Shown here: positions 47,850-61,080 of the stretch, in pieces
How the letters are laid out: each line of letters begins with the position of its first letter
How positions within the stretch are numbered: the first letter of the stretch is position 1
Assembly: GCF_905220365.1 (NCBI RefSeq)
Contig: NC_061133.1
Location: forward strand, 8,298,171-8,362,170
From: Vanessa cardui
Lineage: Eukaryota; Arthropoda; Insecta; Lepidoptera; Nymphalidae
Direction: 5' to 3'
Length of the DNA: 64,000 bases
Made by a program: the position numbers and the translations under genes
The notes under the pieces: generated by a model
Seen by the model: only the letters and a program-made list of their open reading frames with translations
What the model was told of the DNA's origin: nothing
Databases searched by the model: none

Positions 47850-48110
47850 GTAGATGAAAGGTTTTCATACTGTTAGTAGACAAAGGTGCCTATACTTCAG
47901 CGCGTCGTAGTCCGGCTTTATTAGGCCCGGTACTGGAAGATTCTTATAATCTTGAAGACAAGTACTACACGAAGATGAGACAGATAAAAACGACTTTGGC
48001 TCATGAGGGTTGCGCCATGCCGCACGTAATACCCACTGAAACAATCCCCTTCGTTATATTCGTAAATGGATTACCATCAATCAGACTTGCTGGAATCGGT
48101 TAGGGTCATT
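47850..48110 (+). pseudogene. LINE relic, C-terminal segment of reverse transcriptase protein
   Basis: An open frame of about 70 codons ends at TAG near 48102. It reads VDKGAYTSARRSP, then LEDKYYTKMRQIKTTLA and PTETIPFVIFVNGLPS. The pattern of a YxxKxxxxxxL helix followed by hydrophobic xIPFVI and NGLP is that of the segment after the RT domain in several LINE groups (ExxKxxxYxxLxxEL...VxxIPxVIGALG). No start or RT core is present. Confidence 0.5.
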
Positions 48111-49227
48111 CATTGGTTTCTCTACCTGTTGCCCTGACCTCCAGCCGTCTTGCCTATATGCTGGGGTAAACTTCCGGCCGCTGCAAATATTTCTTTATGT
48201 AATTAATATGTGCTATTGACCGTCGAAATTCGACTGTAATCAACGATAATAAAATATTAAATGCGTTTTTTTTTAAAATATATTCAGTGAAAATTATGCT
48301 CAACCAAAAAATCTAATCTAATATTAAATAAAAATCTCATTGTATTTCATTTTTAATATGACGTGTTGTCATTGGCAGTATGAATACGTAAACTTTGACA
48401 GTTTCGTATTAAATATTATCTTGATAAACGTGTACGAGTTAAAAGTATTGCAGTGTGTGTAATGTTTTTTGTTTTAAATTATTTTAATGTATTTCTAATC
48501 CATATTTTATTAAAATATTATCTTCTTTTATAAAAACCTTAACATTATATAAGAGCGTAAAAATTATAGGGGTCTTCAAAATTTCTACGAAAAGTCAGAA
48601 AATGTATGCAACTACTCTATTTAATAGGCAACTCTATTTAATATGGTATCCCTTTCCGATATCTTCGGAATCTCTGGCTAGTGTACACTTCTGTCTTCGA
48701 TTTTGCCTCGTAACCCTTTACTATGTAAGTCTTACTACATGATGTCTAAATAGGCTCGTAAAAATATACCTAAATTGATTCTCCTCAAAGCTGGTTACCA
48801 CGATTTCATGGTTTTGAAAACACACACATAAATGGACACCGTGTAAAGCACGGTAACAAACATTGCTTCAATTTTAAAAATAATTTATTTCCGATCACAT
48901 AATTTACAATTAATATTTAAAAGCAGAATAACTTCTGCCGGGTTTCACTAATATTTTCTCATAATGTAATGTAATATATTAATTCATATACGGAAGGGTG
49001 TTATTTTTTAACAAATTATTTACCCCGAAACTATCGTATATACAAAAGTACGATCTGAACCCTATTTAATATTCATGTCAAGACCTGCTATCAATCAGAT
49101 GGTAACTTTAGCTTTAATTTTGGATCGGATACTCACAAGGCTACCCAAAGTTTATAATTAAACGTTAAAGCCTTGCTCTATCTCTCGATAAATTGTATAT
49201 AATTTCTATTGACCTATTCGTCTCGCA
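48111..49227. other. No gene seen
   Basis: Nothing recognised. Confidence 0.35.
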
Positions 49228-49238
49228 TGTACTCCACA

Positions 49239-49532
49239 GAGTCGAGATGGCCCAGTGGTTAGAACGCGTGCATCTTAACCGATGATTGCGGGTTCAAACC
49301 CAGGCAAGCACCGCTGTTTCATGTGCTTAATATGTCTTTATAATTCATCTCGTGCTCAGCGGTGAAGGAAAACATCGTGAGGAAACCTGCATGTGACAAA
49401 TTTCATAGAAATTCTGCCACATGTGTATTCCACCAACCCGCATTGGAACAGCGTGGTGGAATATGTTCCAAACCTTCTCCTCAAAGGGAGAGGAGGCCTT
49501 TAACCCAGCAGTGGGAATTTACAGGCTATTGT
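49239..49532 (+). mobile_element. Metulj-type SINE, full length with 11-bp target duplication
   Basis: All blocks from gagtcgagatggcccagtgg to gggaatttacaggctattgt are present. tgtactccaca is exact at 49228-49238 and 49533-49543. Its sequence is very close to the copy at 1580, suggesting both are young. The frames at 49362 and 49421 are SINE frames. Confidence 0.94.
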
Positions 49533-50081
49533 TGTACTCCACAATGTATTGGAAATACCATAATTATTTTCAAATGGTAAAATATAATTTAAAATCAGTA
49601 AGTTCCATAAATATAAAATGAGGAACGTGTTCTCTAATAGTATGTAAATAAGAATTCTTCGTCTTAATAAATTTACGTTTAGCAATGTCGCAAAAAAATT
49701 CAACCGCCGTTACTTGAAGTCATTTAGAAGATTGATGTCGGCTTCGTGACTATTCGAATGGAGGGTAACAAATAACAGAAGTTTTCAAAGACAGGCTAGT
49801 GTTGAAAATACATTCGACAGTTAACCTTATCGAAAACCATCAACCCATTTTTGATTATATTAGGATATTATGGTGACATCTTGTTTTTTATTGACAACAA
49901 ACAAAATGGCGCATCTGCTTGGACGATTTAATTTGCGTTATCAATTTAGTTTTTCTTCGAATTTACTCTTTATTCTGATATTTTAATTTCGGGTTATTTT
50001 TCCATCTCATACATGTTAACTTTTTAAATATTTCTAAGGTTGTTGTCTGATGGTGGTTAGGATATAACTAATTTCCATATT

Positions 50082-50272
50082 GAAATAAAACTAGTTATAA
50101 CGGATTTGAATCGCGTATGTTAATTATTTTTAATATCCCGACGTTTCGAGCACTTTACAGCGTTCGTGGTCACGGGTAGACTGACGTCGGTATGTTAAAA
50201 ATAATTAATATACGCGATTCAAATCCGTTATAACTAGTTTTATTTCAATGTGTAGTAATAATCGCGAAAATT
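50082..50272 (+). mobile_element. Foldback retroposon-like element, copy 2, with 13-bp duplication
   Basis: A 191-bp body whose left arm (aaataaaactagttataacgg, atttgaatcgcgta, ttaattatttttaa) is the inverted complement of the right arm (ttaaaaataattaa, tacgcgattcaaat, ccgttataactagttttatt). The centre reads cccgacgtttcgagcacttt, the opposite orientation to copy 1. The tail tgtagtaataatcgcgaaaa matches copy 1. taatttccatatt is exact at 50069-50081 and 50273-50285. Confidence 0.85.
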
Positions 50273-50285
50273 TAATTTCCATATT

Positions 50286-52059
50286 ATTTTTCCTCACGTA
50301 AGTTTTCAATTAATATGATAATAATAGTTCACGATGACGGGATTTAAAGTAGGTGTTCCGTGGGTAAAATGAACATAGCTATTATCATCGTACATAATAG
50401 TAATATATTAATAATGTAATATAATAGAACTAGGGTTAGAATGACTTAAATATATATTTTATGTTTTTTATTTATCTAACATTTAAAGTAATACAAAAAA
50501 AGTTATCAAATATCATCTGGCAGTTTACGATTGTCCAGTGGTCAGTATGTTCTTATATGTATTACTTAATTAATTCAGTTTTACTAAAAATTACACGATG
50601 AATGTTCAAGTAATAAAAATATAATAAAATCGGTTACCTAAGTTAACAGTATTGGGATCTACTTTAAATATAATATGAAATTAAATTTATATACCCAACT
50701 CACGATAATTATAAAATATGATAAAATCAACAATCAATTTTGCTTAAAACGGGATTGTGTCCGACAGCTGCGGGATTATACTCATATGTATTTGTGTATT
50801 TATATACACTTGCATGTACTTAGCGGGCATTCGGCTACGCATTATTCAATACCATTTCATAATCAGATTTATGATTTCCAGCCCTCTCTATATAGGCAAA
50901 TTTAATGTCGGTTTATATATATACATATACCATTTCAACGTTTTAGTCAAACCAAATTAAAAAAGAAACGAAATACTTTTCATTGATCAAACTTTTTTAC
51001 TTTTTTGTTTTAAGAATAACTCTGATCGAAATAATAACCACCAAACTTAGTACATTTATTACAATTTCCGTAATAAGATAGAATAATTCATTACGGCCCA
51101 TTATTCTCTTTATTTAATAAGCTTTAATGTATATATAAAACAAAGCCATTTTGTTCCACTCGGGAAAAATGTAATCACTCGTAATAATATCTCGACATTA
51201 TGTATTCTTTAATGTACCGAGAGAATAAAGTAAGCATAAAAAGTGAGTACCTAAACGACATAATGGCTATTTCGTTTCTTAAATTAAGAAATAGAGATTA
51301 AATTATATGATTTAGGAAACAAAACATTACCTTCGAAAGTTAAAAGTGCAATACAAACACGTATCACATTTGTTTGGTAACAACCTGATGTTCTACTAAA
51401 GTTATTAATTTCGGGATATTTACCATGTTTTTTTATTTTTATTTGGTGGAGCTCGATATTTCGACATTATCTACGAATGTCTTGTTCACGAGACTCTATA
51501 TAATATAACTTTATAAACCTGATGTACTAAATTTGAAAGAATAGCTTGCAAGACATTTTTTTTAGTGTGTTACGTGTACCAGGAATGTATAACGTCCACG
51601 ACAGTTTCAAACTTAAAAACTACTAAAACAAAATGATAAGTGAATCCTAGTCAAACACCGCATGCAATAAAATTAACAATTAAATTTAATTAATAATTAA
51701 AATAACTTAAACAACTATTAAATGAAAATGAAAAATCATATTGAAAAAAACACAGAAATAATATAAAAACCTATAAAAATCGACACAAAATAAAAAAGTA
51801 CGTAAAAATGTTGTTTTTATTCAAAGCATCCATTAGCAAACGTGGGCGAGAATATACATGTATGAAAAATACATGAAGCCTAAAAAAATAAGTTACTTGC
51901 ACTTCTGATTATTATATGATCCTCGCGGTCGGCCGCAGCATTAATCCCTATCTGCATTTCATAAAGATCAATATACTACTCTTTATAGTATATCATTGAA
52001 ATAAATATTTTCGAAAATATTATAGATTTAAAATGCAGAGACGTTTTGTATAGTCTAAT
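50286..52059. other. No gene seen
   Basis: Overlapping frames at 50675 and 50757 have no motif. Nothing else recognised. Confidence 0.35.
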
Positions 52060-52144
52060 AACAAAAAACTATGCTTTATTTGTAATACCTGTAGTATATT
52101 CAGCATCAAAATTCCGCCCATGCGAAACCAGGGCTGGTCGCTAG
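52060..52144 (+). mobile_element. Helitron-like 3' end
   Basis: cgcccatgcgaaaccagggc with ggtcgCTAG (52141-52144) then T is a diverged form of the CTAG end at 5097. The left end is not visible. Confidence 0.5.
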
Positions 52145-52802
52145 TATATTATATAATAAGGATAGCGCCTGAAAAATGCTTTTCTAATGTTATAGCTAGA
52201 ATGACTACAGTTCCTCCATTTCAGTTAAGAAAAAAAAAATAAGTGTAAAGTGTGTAGTGATGATGATAACAACATATTCACGATACATGCGAGAGAACGA
52301 GTTTACTAACACATTTTTGTTGTAAAAAAATGAGTCGAGCTGTGAACACACTTTTTTTCCATTTTATTCGTCGTTAGCGCCGCGTCTTCTTTTAATAAAG
52401 CAACCCTTGAAACATATTTACGAAGGCCAGGGGAAACATTGTTAATAATACACAAAAAAGTCTGTATATTTTATACATATATGTTTATTACAGTTATACT
52501 AACAATTTGACATTGTCTTTACATAAATTATATCATTTTGTAATATATTTTTTCATTGGCACGTTGCCCAATTCAATTTTGTCAATATTGGAATATCGTT
52601 GTAGGCCAAAGAGAGCTTTGGCAGAAGGGTTTGGAAATATTATTATAATTCAAGATTTTCAAGCAAAAAATTATTTGTTTTTAAATCTTTTAATAAAATT
52701 TAATAAATATAGTGTACTTGAATTGGACCAACAGTTAAGTCTTAACTTGTAATAGTAGTCGACTATATATATAATAGCGATTGCTATATATACTTAATGT
52801 AA
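52145..52802. other. No gene seen
   Basis: The frame at 52507 (81 codons) has no domain. Confidence 0.35.
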
Positions 52803-53145
52803 CTAGCTACCCGTCCCGACTTCGCAAGGGTTGAATAAGGGTCAACATGAAACTCTTGTATTGAGGGACAAATATACAAAGAAAATGACCTTTTTTGGAC
52901 CAGTACCCAGTTCCCTGACATAATGACTCACAAAAGGTTCATGACAATCGGGCGAATGATTTAAATTTACTTATTTATATCTTATCAATTCTTAGAAAAC
53001 GCTAGTAGATACCGAGTACTAATGTTCAGATTTAAAAAAATTCTTCCAGGTTAGATGGCCTATTTATCGAGGAAGACTTTAAACGCTATATCAACATGCG
53101 GAGCGGAATAGAAGGGAAAAATGTTACAGAAATGGTAATATTCTT
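52803..53145 (-). mobile_element. Helitron-like non-autonomous element on the minus strand
   Basis: CTAG (52803-52806) followed by ctacccgtcccgacttcgca is the reverse of a Helitron-type end. The body includes ggcctatttatcgaggaag and atgcggagcggaatag, common inner words of these repeats. It faces the plus-strand CTAG end at 52144, 660 bp away. Confidence 0.5.
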
Positions 53146-54790
53146 TTCAGTTCTGTTGCGTGCACAATGTAATTTAGCAAAAAATCGTTTATGACACAAT
53201 TGTTCCCATTTATAAAGGTATAAAGCTATGTCTATCTTTCAAGGTTTACTCACTATAACCTTAGTTGTTTTAAATTTTATAACTAATTACAGGTGATTTA
53301 TGAACATACATATGTTCGGGCCCACAGCCACAAGCTGGTTCCGGTAAATCCTATATCCCGATTGTTGCAGCAAAACCCATAAATATGTTTTTCAAGTGGA
53401 AAAGTAACGTTATCGAGTACTTCTAAATAATAGTTACCCTATATAATACGGTTAAAAGACCCATAGCCATACACGTAACGTCCCACTCTGACTTATAATA
53501 GCATGATGTACCTTAAACAACATAGTAATATACTGAGACGTTACATATCTTCAACTTATACACAAAGTCACCGGCAAAAGCTAGTAAAATATCTATTCCA
53601 TCATTCATCAAAGCGATCATGAATAAAAGTTTATTATTATAGATTACGAATTCATCAAATAGATTAGCATTGGCACTTAAAAGCTTGGATACATGCCAAA
53701 TTTAAGAAATTTTATAAATAGCTTACTATTCACGTAAATCCTAAGATAGAGTAAAATCTCACTGTGATGACTTGTATAATTAATTATATACTTATGATAA
53801 AAACAAATTATATTTATTTTCTAGGCTTCATTTTGTCGCCATATGCATGTGATATATTGAGATACAGGGCTTAAAATAGCATTAAATCTTTTTAAATCTA
53901 TGAAGCTTCATTTCTTCACACGAAAAGAAATTTGTACATTTCTTTTACAAACCAAATCGTGCTCATATAATGTTCAGCTTTGCATTGTTTTATTTTAAAG
54001 AATAATAGAAAAAATATAAATTTTCTGTAGTTCGTATATTATACAATACAAAGTTATTAAAGTAATACAGGCATAATTTTAAACTTAAAAACAAAAAAAA
54101 AAACGCTTTTATTTTAAAACCACCGAATAATAGCCACCGACTTAAATTACCTTTCTGGAATAAACACCTTTTGATAAATCAAACAAGTGTAGACAAAACG
54201 TCTTAAAAATACATGAGCAATCTTTTAATGGTATATTCATGTTATTGTTACTATAATCTCGTAAGAAAGCTAGCCTCGCAGTCCCGTTTCCAATTTCCAC
54301 TTTGTATAATCTCACTTCCGTAAATACAAACAGTGCAATTGAAATATTATATAAACAACTACAGACTTGAAATGGAATCTCTTTGCTGAATTACCTTACT
54401 TGTATTGCATCGTTGAATTATATTTTAAAATTCCACACAGATTAAATGAATCCATCAGTTTCGGATTATAACAAGCCACGAACATCAAAGAAATATTATC
54501 TCGAACATATTTTCAAAGTAAGATTATCTGTAGAGAATAATTTAGTATTCTACAGCATATGTGAAAAATATGCGCTTATAAACTTGTACTGGTTTTATTA
54601 ACATTTTAACTTTTCCAAACTAATTTTAATTGTTTTATCTAGTACATCCAAATAATGCACTTCTAAGCCTTCCGATTGTTAAATATTAATAAATATTGAC
54701 GCAAATTCTAGGCACTAAACACAATTACTATTTATAACTTATTACTCATTAGACATAGATTTTTGCTCACTCGTGCTTGCATAGGAGCAG
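53146..54790. other. No gene seen
   Basis: Nothing recognised. Confidence 0.35.
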
Positions 54791-54804
54791 AATATATTTA
54801 GATA

Positions 54805-54930
54805 ACTAATTAAGCCATAAATATACTACGCTCGCTTGCTAACCGCACTCGCAGTAAAGATCTACAAACAATCTGTTGCAATCGTTTTCAATTATATACG
54901 TAGCACAGTTATGATCGAATAGTTATCCAT
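54805..54930. repeat. Dispersed repeat, copy 1 of a local pair
   Basis: cgctcgcttgctaac, cgcactcgcag, agatctacaaacaatc, gttgcaatcgttttcaatta and cagttatgatcgaat align in order with 56965-57090. The family is unknown. Confidence 0.55.
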
Positions 54931-55861
54931 TAATGTTTATAATATGCATAGACCACTTTCCCGGAAAAATTTGAAATATTTTTCTCGTGGATATTGAAAT
55001 ATTTATAGAAGAGATCACTTTTTAGTGATAGGATTGCCCTTTCTATATTAATAATAATAATTCTTAAAATAACCTTTTCCGAAATTTGAGTATACTTTTG
55101 AAATACTCTTAGTAAGAGAACTAAGTTTATTATTAACTCTGATACGTGGGTAGTATTAATAGGATAGCAAGTATTTAATTCCTATTAAATCAATTCAATA
55201 ATAGATCAATCAGAAACTAAATTATTATTAATAATAATAATTTACGGATAAAATAAAAATATTCCAATGTCTCTTCTTTTCTCATATATGTATATCTTAT
55301 TAGGTTAAACGAGATTACTGTAATAGAACATTGACTTTACCTGTGATATTCTTTATATAGTCCAGTTATAAGGATGATTTTATTTATTTTAATTAAGAGT
55401 CCCCAACAAAAAATACACACTAAATACGCATTCTTAAAATAAAACTATATAAGGGTTACACAAGTTATGTGCTCCTTCAATTATAGGAGACCACAGCATG
55501 CATAGCAAAAAATATTTTATCACAATTAAAATAGAAAGTGAGTAAATAATACATAGCAATAAAAATACAAATTAGAATCTTAAAATTAAGACCGAGCTTA
55601 TTTAATAAATTTTTATATTAACATACGTTCAGAACTAATTCAGTACATCCGACTTTTCCCTTTCGTGTAATTTCATTAAACAATAACACACAGTTGAAAT
55701 TCCATCAAATCTCAAACTATCACATTGACGTACAGCATGCATTTCCAGATCTTATAAATAACACCAACATGAGCTTGTACGTCATAATATATTATGAGGC
55801 TACACTAGCGATACGTCGAATATAAACTCACTGTATACATATTCGTTGTACAATATCATAT

Positions 55862-56174
55862 ACAACAACAACAACAACAACCACAGCCTGTAAATTCCCA
55901 CTGCTGGGCTAAAGGCCTCCTCTCCCTTTGAGGAAAAGGTTTTGGAACATGTTCCACCACACTGTTCCAATGCGGGTTGGTGGAATACACATGTGGCAGA
56001 ATTTCTATGAAATTTGTCACATGCAGGTTTCCTCACGATGTTGTCCTTCACCGCTGAGCACGAGATGAATTATAAAGACAAATTAAGCACATGTATCAGC
56101 GGTGCCTGCCTGGGTTTGAACCCGCAATCATCGGTTAAGATGTACGCGTTCTAACCACTGGGCCATCTTGACTC
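55862..56174 (-). mobile_element. Metulj-type SINE, full length with 12-bp target duplication
   Basis: Minus-strand copy from (aacaac)n and cacagcctgtaaattccc to accactgggccatcttgact. acaatatcatat is exact at 55850-55861 and 56175-56186. The frame 55800-56051 on the minus strand is a SINE frame. Confidence 0.94.
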
Positions 56175-56419
56175 ACAATATCATATGCCTCATTCTAATT
56201 AATCTGTTGAATAGTAAAAGCATGAACAAAGCGCTTTCTTTTTTAACATTTTAACCCACAATGGTCTAACGGAAACGCTTAATAAAGCATTTTTTTACCA
56301 TGAAACCTAACGGTAAAAAACATTGCTACAAATACATTGTTTTATTGTAACAAATTTTATATAGCAAAAATCTTTTATTCGAATTGTTTTGCAAATAGCT
56401 TGTATTATTCTGGTAACTG

Positions 56420-56610
56420 GACACGCGATGCTATATGATCACCATAGCCCATAGACATTGGCGCCGTGAGAAATACCTTACCCACGAACCTTGGAAAATA
56501 AGATGTTGAGTCCGTTATGCCTATGAACACACTGGCTCACTAGCCCTTTAATAAATTCACAGAAATATTGAGTATTTCTGTTTAGCGGCAGAATGTTGGC
56601 CTTTGGTTTT
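56420..56610 (+). repeat. GATGGTAAGTGG dispersed repeat, diverged
   Basis: atcaccatagcccatagacattggcgc, gtgagaaat, cacgaaccttggaaaataag, actggctcactagccctt and tttagcggcagaatg are in order. Confidence 0.55.
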
Positions 56611-56964
56611 TATTAATTTTATCTTTTCATTTTTGAATAACCTATATTCGACGATCATGCATGTTCACTCTGGTGTTTTAAGTTTCATTTTCAAATTCGC
56701 CTTGTTAAATTTGTGCACATCTGTCTTTCTTGAAGGGATATTATTCGTCTTGGTAAATTGGCCGTTTGACGCTATTGCAGTATCGCACAGATAACTTTCG
56801 TATTGTTAAAATATTTTTACGTATATATACGTTCTTAAAAAGTGTACATAAGGACTAAGCCTGTAAATATGTCAAAAAAGCAACGTAGAATTTCAACTCA
56901 TTATAAAGTAAACACTAATGCTTGTATCGCTTACATTCTGATACCTAATTAAGATGATCAATCA

Positions 56965-57090
56965 TCAACGTACTGTGCTCGTTGGCTAACTTTGCGCACG
57001 CACTCACAACTCGCAACGAAGATCGACAAACTATTGGTTGCAATCGTTTTTCAATTACTCGAGCAACGCAATTATGTTCGAATCGTTGTT
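56965..57090. repeat. Dispersed repeat, copy 2 of the local pair
   Basis: tgtgctcgttggctaac, acgcactcacaactcgc, agatcgacaaactatt, gttgcaatcgtttttcaatta and cgcaattatgttcgaat match 54805-54930 in the same orientation, 2.15 kb away. Confidence 0.55.
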
Positions 57091-57104
57091 TCATTTTTAA
57101 TCCA

Positions 57105-59170
57105 ATCGATTCTTACTATTGTGATTGAGAGAGTATTCGAACATGGTGGCGAATAGCAAATTGTATCCTATTATCATAAATAAATACTAAAATTGCGCTA
57201 CAAATTGAACGTTGTCGATTAAACTAACAAAGCGTTAAATACTAGTCTAAAGAAATAATTACTAGAAAGTAAAGATCATTTTATCTTAAATTAAAACGAA
57301 TATCACCAAACTAAATTACAATTTCGAGAGAGCGCTATGTCAGCGCACATTACAGCAAAAGTCATAGTAACAGTCAACGCTTCAGAAACGGAATAGGATT
57401 TCGTACAGACGAGAGACGAAACAAAAACAGAGAAGAGTAGGTACTTTAGGTATTCGTGTGTCAAACACACGCGCAATATATTATAGGAGCACTATTTTAT
57501 ACGGGCTCTCTAACCTTTGTATATAAACTTACTACTCCGTAACAATTCTCGGTAGATGGAATGTTGCCATTTATATTATATTATTATTTATATTATATTA
57601 TGTTATTTCTATTACTTCTTTGAATCAAAATATAAATTAAAACATTTTTTTGTGATTTCTTACGCTTAAAATATATTTTTGGACTGTTTTGAATAATTTA
57701 TGAGAAAGTTCGTGCTAAAATTTTTAAGTACTTTTAACAAGTTTTTCTCATTTACGACATCCTTTTAATAATCTTTCTTTTCGAAATCTGAGTTTATTTC
57801 GACAAACTTTGCGAATAAATACTTATAAATATTTTCCTTCATATAGTAACAATTTTTATATTGCTAAGATAGGAATTAAGCTTATTTACTTTCCAAAAAC
57901 ATATAATATCTTACTCTTATTATAAATATACTATTTATATGAATACATAAAAATACACCTATCGTTTGTTCTCTGAGTTTATTGGAAATACGAATTAATC
58001 TGTAACGTAATTACTAAATGTCATTTCAATTAAACCAATGTTATATTTTACGTACTTATAAAAGAAAATATATATATATACCCAGTACCAATACACAAGA
58101 TTTAAATTTGCAAATACTCTTTTCCAAAACTATATTTCACTATTCTGTTTGGAGGTTACTGGCATTCTGAATTAACAATGGCGGTTAGGTTATTAGATGA
58201 CCACAGTTGCGTTGGTAGCCATTTTGAATTTATGAGAGATTGTTTCTGTTCTGTGTAATATTCAACTTTTTCATGATAACAATGTTCTATCTACACTACA
58301 AATTGCGTCTAATTTTGAGTTGATATGATTTTGAAAAAAGTCTCCAATTAAAACTAACGAAAAATTTCGTTTAATTTTTATTATCTATTAAAAAAAAATG
58401 AAAGAAAGTTGAATAAATATATAATGGCCGGGTAAATGGTACTTCCTAGATAAAATTCAGTAAAACTTTGTAATTGTGTTTAATCGATATCATAAAAAAT
58501 GTTCAGTGTAGATTTGCTTTATTTTTTTCTGTTATAATATATTTGTGTCTTTGACGTCTAACTTACCGTTTTTCTGATATTCAAAGAACCTTTTATTACA
58601 TACAGAGATTCTTTTGAAAACATGTAATCGAACTCTGTGTAATGGAAATTCCAATAATAAAAATCACTTCAACTACGTCCAAATGTTAAATGAAATGAAC
58701 GTTTTTCACACTAAAGAATTTGTAGGACTGCGTTGATTTTGTAAATTATTTTTTTAATTTCTTATTCGAGCTCTAACAGACGATACATCATTTCACCCAA
58801 TTTGCGTTTTGCTGAGATCTTAAACATTTCTCATTATTGCGGTATTCTAAACATGTTTTGTTGTGAGTACTTTTTCGACTTCCAGACCACTCCAAAACTG
58901 TAGTGCACTAGATATCCGCGCTGCCTACTGATTAGTCTTGATTACTTAGCTAGCAACAAATATTGCCATATTGTTGGTTACATTGCAGATATTATTTGCA
59001 GCAACATACCGTGACAGTGGTGTATCGATAACATTGATTTATTTTTGTATAATTTGTTCATGACTGCATTAGGTACTATTTTCGAAATTTACAAAATCCA
59101 AGAAGTACTTATTACTGACGTTTTTGTAATATTTTTATATGAATTTTTGGTATAGATAACATTAATGTTT
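57105..59170. other. No gene seen
   Basis: AT-rich without recognisable repeats or frames. Confidence 0.35.
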
Positions 59171-59600
59171 CTTTAAGGATAATGACAGCCGTGCAGGAGG
59201 CTCAACTGATCGAAAGTGACTATTACCGCTGATCGATATCTGCAACACTGGAGGACTTACCGGCCCTAAAGAAATGTAAAGAATTAGAAACCTTATAAGT
59301 GTTTAGTAAGTATCGGTAAGATAAACATTAACTTGATAAAAATGGGAGCCTGTATCAAGTTTAGCTGATTTAGTAAAATCTTCGTCTTCTTCTGCCTAGC
59401 ATATATAAATCCTGACTGTTGCCAGGGTCTGCCTTCCTACTAAATCTACTCTACTTTGGACAGTTTTTAGTGTCGCACTGTTTAAGTCAATTAACTCCCT
59501 CGTCCTTGCACCACCTCATCCAGCTATCACTTCTAAAGGAGTCCATGAGGCCCAGTTCCAGGTAGAATGATATCAAGATACTTTCGTCTGATAAAAAACG
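59171..59600. repeat. Possible decayed retroelement or dispersed repeat
   Basis: Two GC-richer patches stand out: about 59180-59280 (gacagccgtgcaggaggctc, acactggaggacttaccgg) and about 59400-59570 (tgttgccagggtctgccttc, ccttgcaccacctcatccag). They read like dispersed lepidopteran repeats, but I cannot assign a class. Confidence 0.3.
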
Positions 59601-60500
59601 TTAAATCCACCTATTACTCAATACAATTAAGGTTACATGACATCATCATTTCTTAATAAACATGATATGATTTTTTTAAAGCAAAATTCTAATTTAATAT
59701 ACATGAGTGAGTATTATATTACTTTTTCTTTATTCAAAGAGATTAATATATATTGGAATTGACAAATTACTTGAAGAGGTTTTTTTCTCGACTGTATCAC
59801 ATACGGCCCGATAAAATATGCCACGTTATATTTTCTTCTTTTAAAGATTATTAACTTAAGTAGGAGATTATAACAATAAAAAACAAAAACCCAAATTTGA
59901 AACGCTGCATTTACTCAATAGACTGGATTAAATCAAACCGTAAAGATATAAACTTTGTTTCTGTATGAAAGGTGAGTATTCATATAAATATATATAATAT
60001 AAATTATATTCAAAAATTCTTGGTCGAGGAGGAGAAGGTCGAGAAGGAGAGCCTCAAGCATAAAACATGATTATTTTTTAACGAAAATCAGTGTACTTAC
60101 TACTTTAGGTGTCTGAGTTTAGCAATTTGAAAATGACTATTTACTGGTAACAGTAAAATTAGATTACTGGGTCAGTCGGACGGACATATTTGTGGCAGAC
60201 GAGTGCGCCGAGTTGCAATTACTAAAGAATATGGTATGTTGTATATGTTATAAGTACTCATATAGCTCGAAATAATCTGATATCCTTTTGGTAACCGTTT
60301 ATATTGAATATAAGATAATTAAAAATATCATATACCTTAAACGTGTAGCATGGAAAGAGATGGTTATTGAAAAGCTATATAAATAATAATAATTTAATAA
60401 TAATAATAATATGAAACAACATCACATACATTACTCTGATCCCAATGTAAGTAGCTAAAGTTCTTGTGTTATGGATAAATAAAATTTTAACAAAAAGAAA

Positions 60501-61030
60501 AACCGACTTCAAACAAAACAGTATTTTAAAACAAATTAAAATGCACTAAAAAGTAATAAAAATAATTGCTTATTTAACATATTTTTGAGAGTCCTCCTAG
60601 GTAAAATGAAATGAAAAATATTAGACTACTTAAAAGTCGATTTACGATTATATAACGTAGTTATAGTTATTGTTATATTTGGAGCCGGTGATCCATGATC
60701 CAGAACCTTACCAAACTTTCACCAAACTACCCTTAAAGTATATCCTTTATAGTAAAAAAAGAATCATCAAAATTGGTTAACGTGATTTTGAGTTATTCGC
60801 CTATTTGTCGCGCATATACATAATGCAAATTTAAGACTTATGTCGTTTTCATACGGATACCATCATCGGAAAAAAATAAAAAAAATGGGACCCCACGGGA
60901 AGCACTACCTTCAAACAAAAAAAAATTATCAAAATCGGTCCACCCAGTAAAAAGTTATGAGGTAACAAACATAAAAAAAATAAAAAAAAATACAGACGAA
61001 TTGATAACCTCCTCCTTTTTGAAGTCGGTT
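60501..61030. mobile_element. Non-autonomous element with ACCGACTTCAAA terminal inverted repeats, inside the SINE
   Basis: aaccgacttcaaa at 60501-60513 is the exact reverse complement of tttgaagtcggtt at 61018-61030. The region next to the right end (aaaaatacagacgaattg, ataacctcctcc) is a familiar lepidopteran repeat sequence. No transposase frame is present. It is inserted between parts of the SINE. Flanking gaaaa may be part of a duplication. The minus-strand frame 60849-61094 is a by-product. Confidence 0.65.
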
Positions 61031-61050
61031 GAAAATCAGAAGTAACGAAA

Positions 61051-61080
61051 GTACCACAAACACCTGGGTGTTTGTGGTAC
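61051..61080. repeat. Perfect palindrome, 14-bp arms and 2-bp loop
   Basis: gtaccacaaacacc, then tg, then ggtgtttgtggtac. The copy at 5377 has this word once, so one arm is an added inverted copy. Confidence 0.95.
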
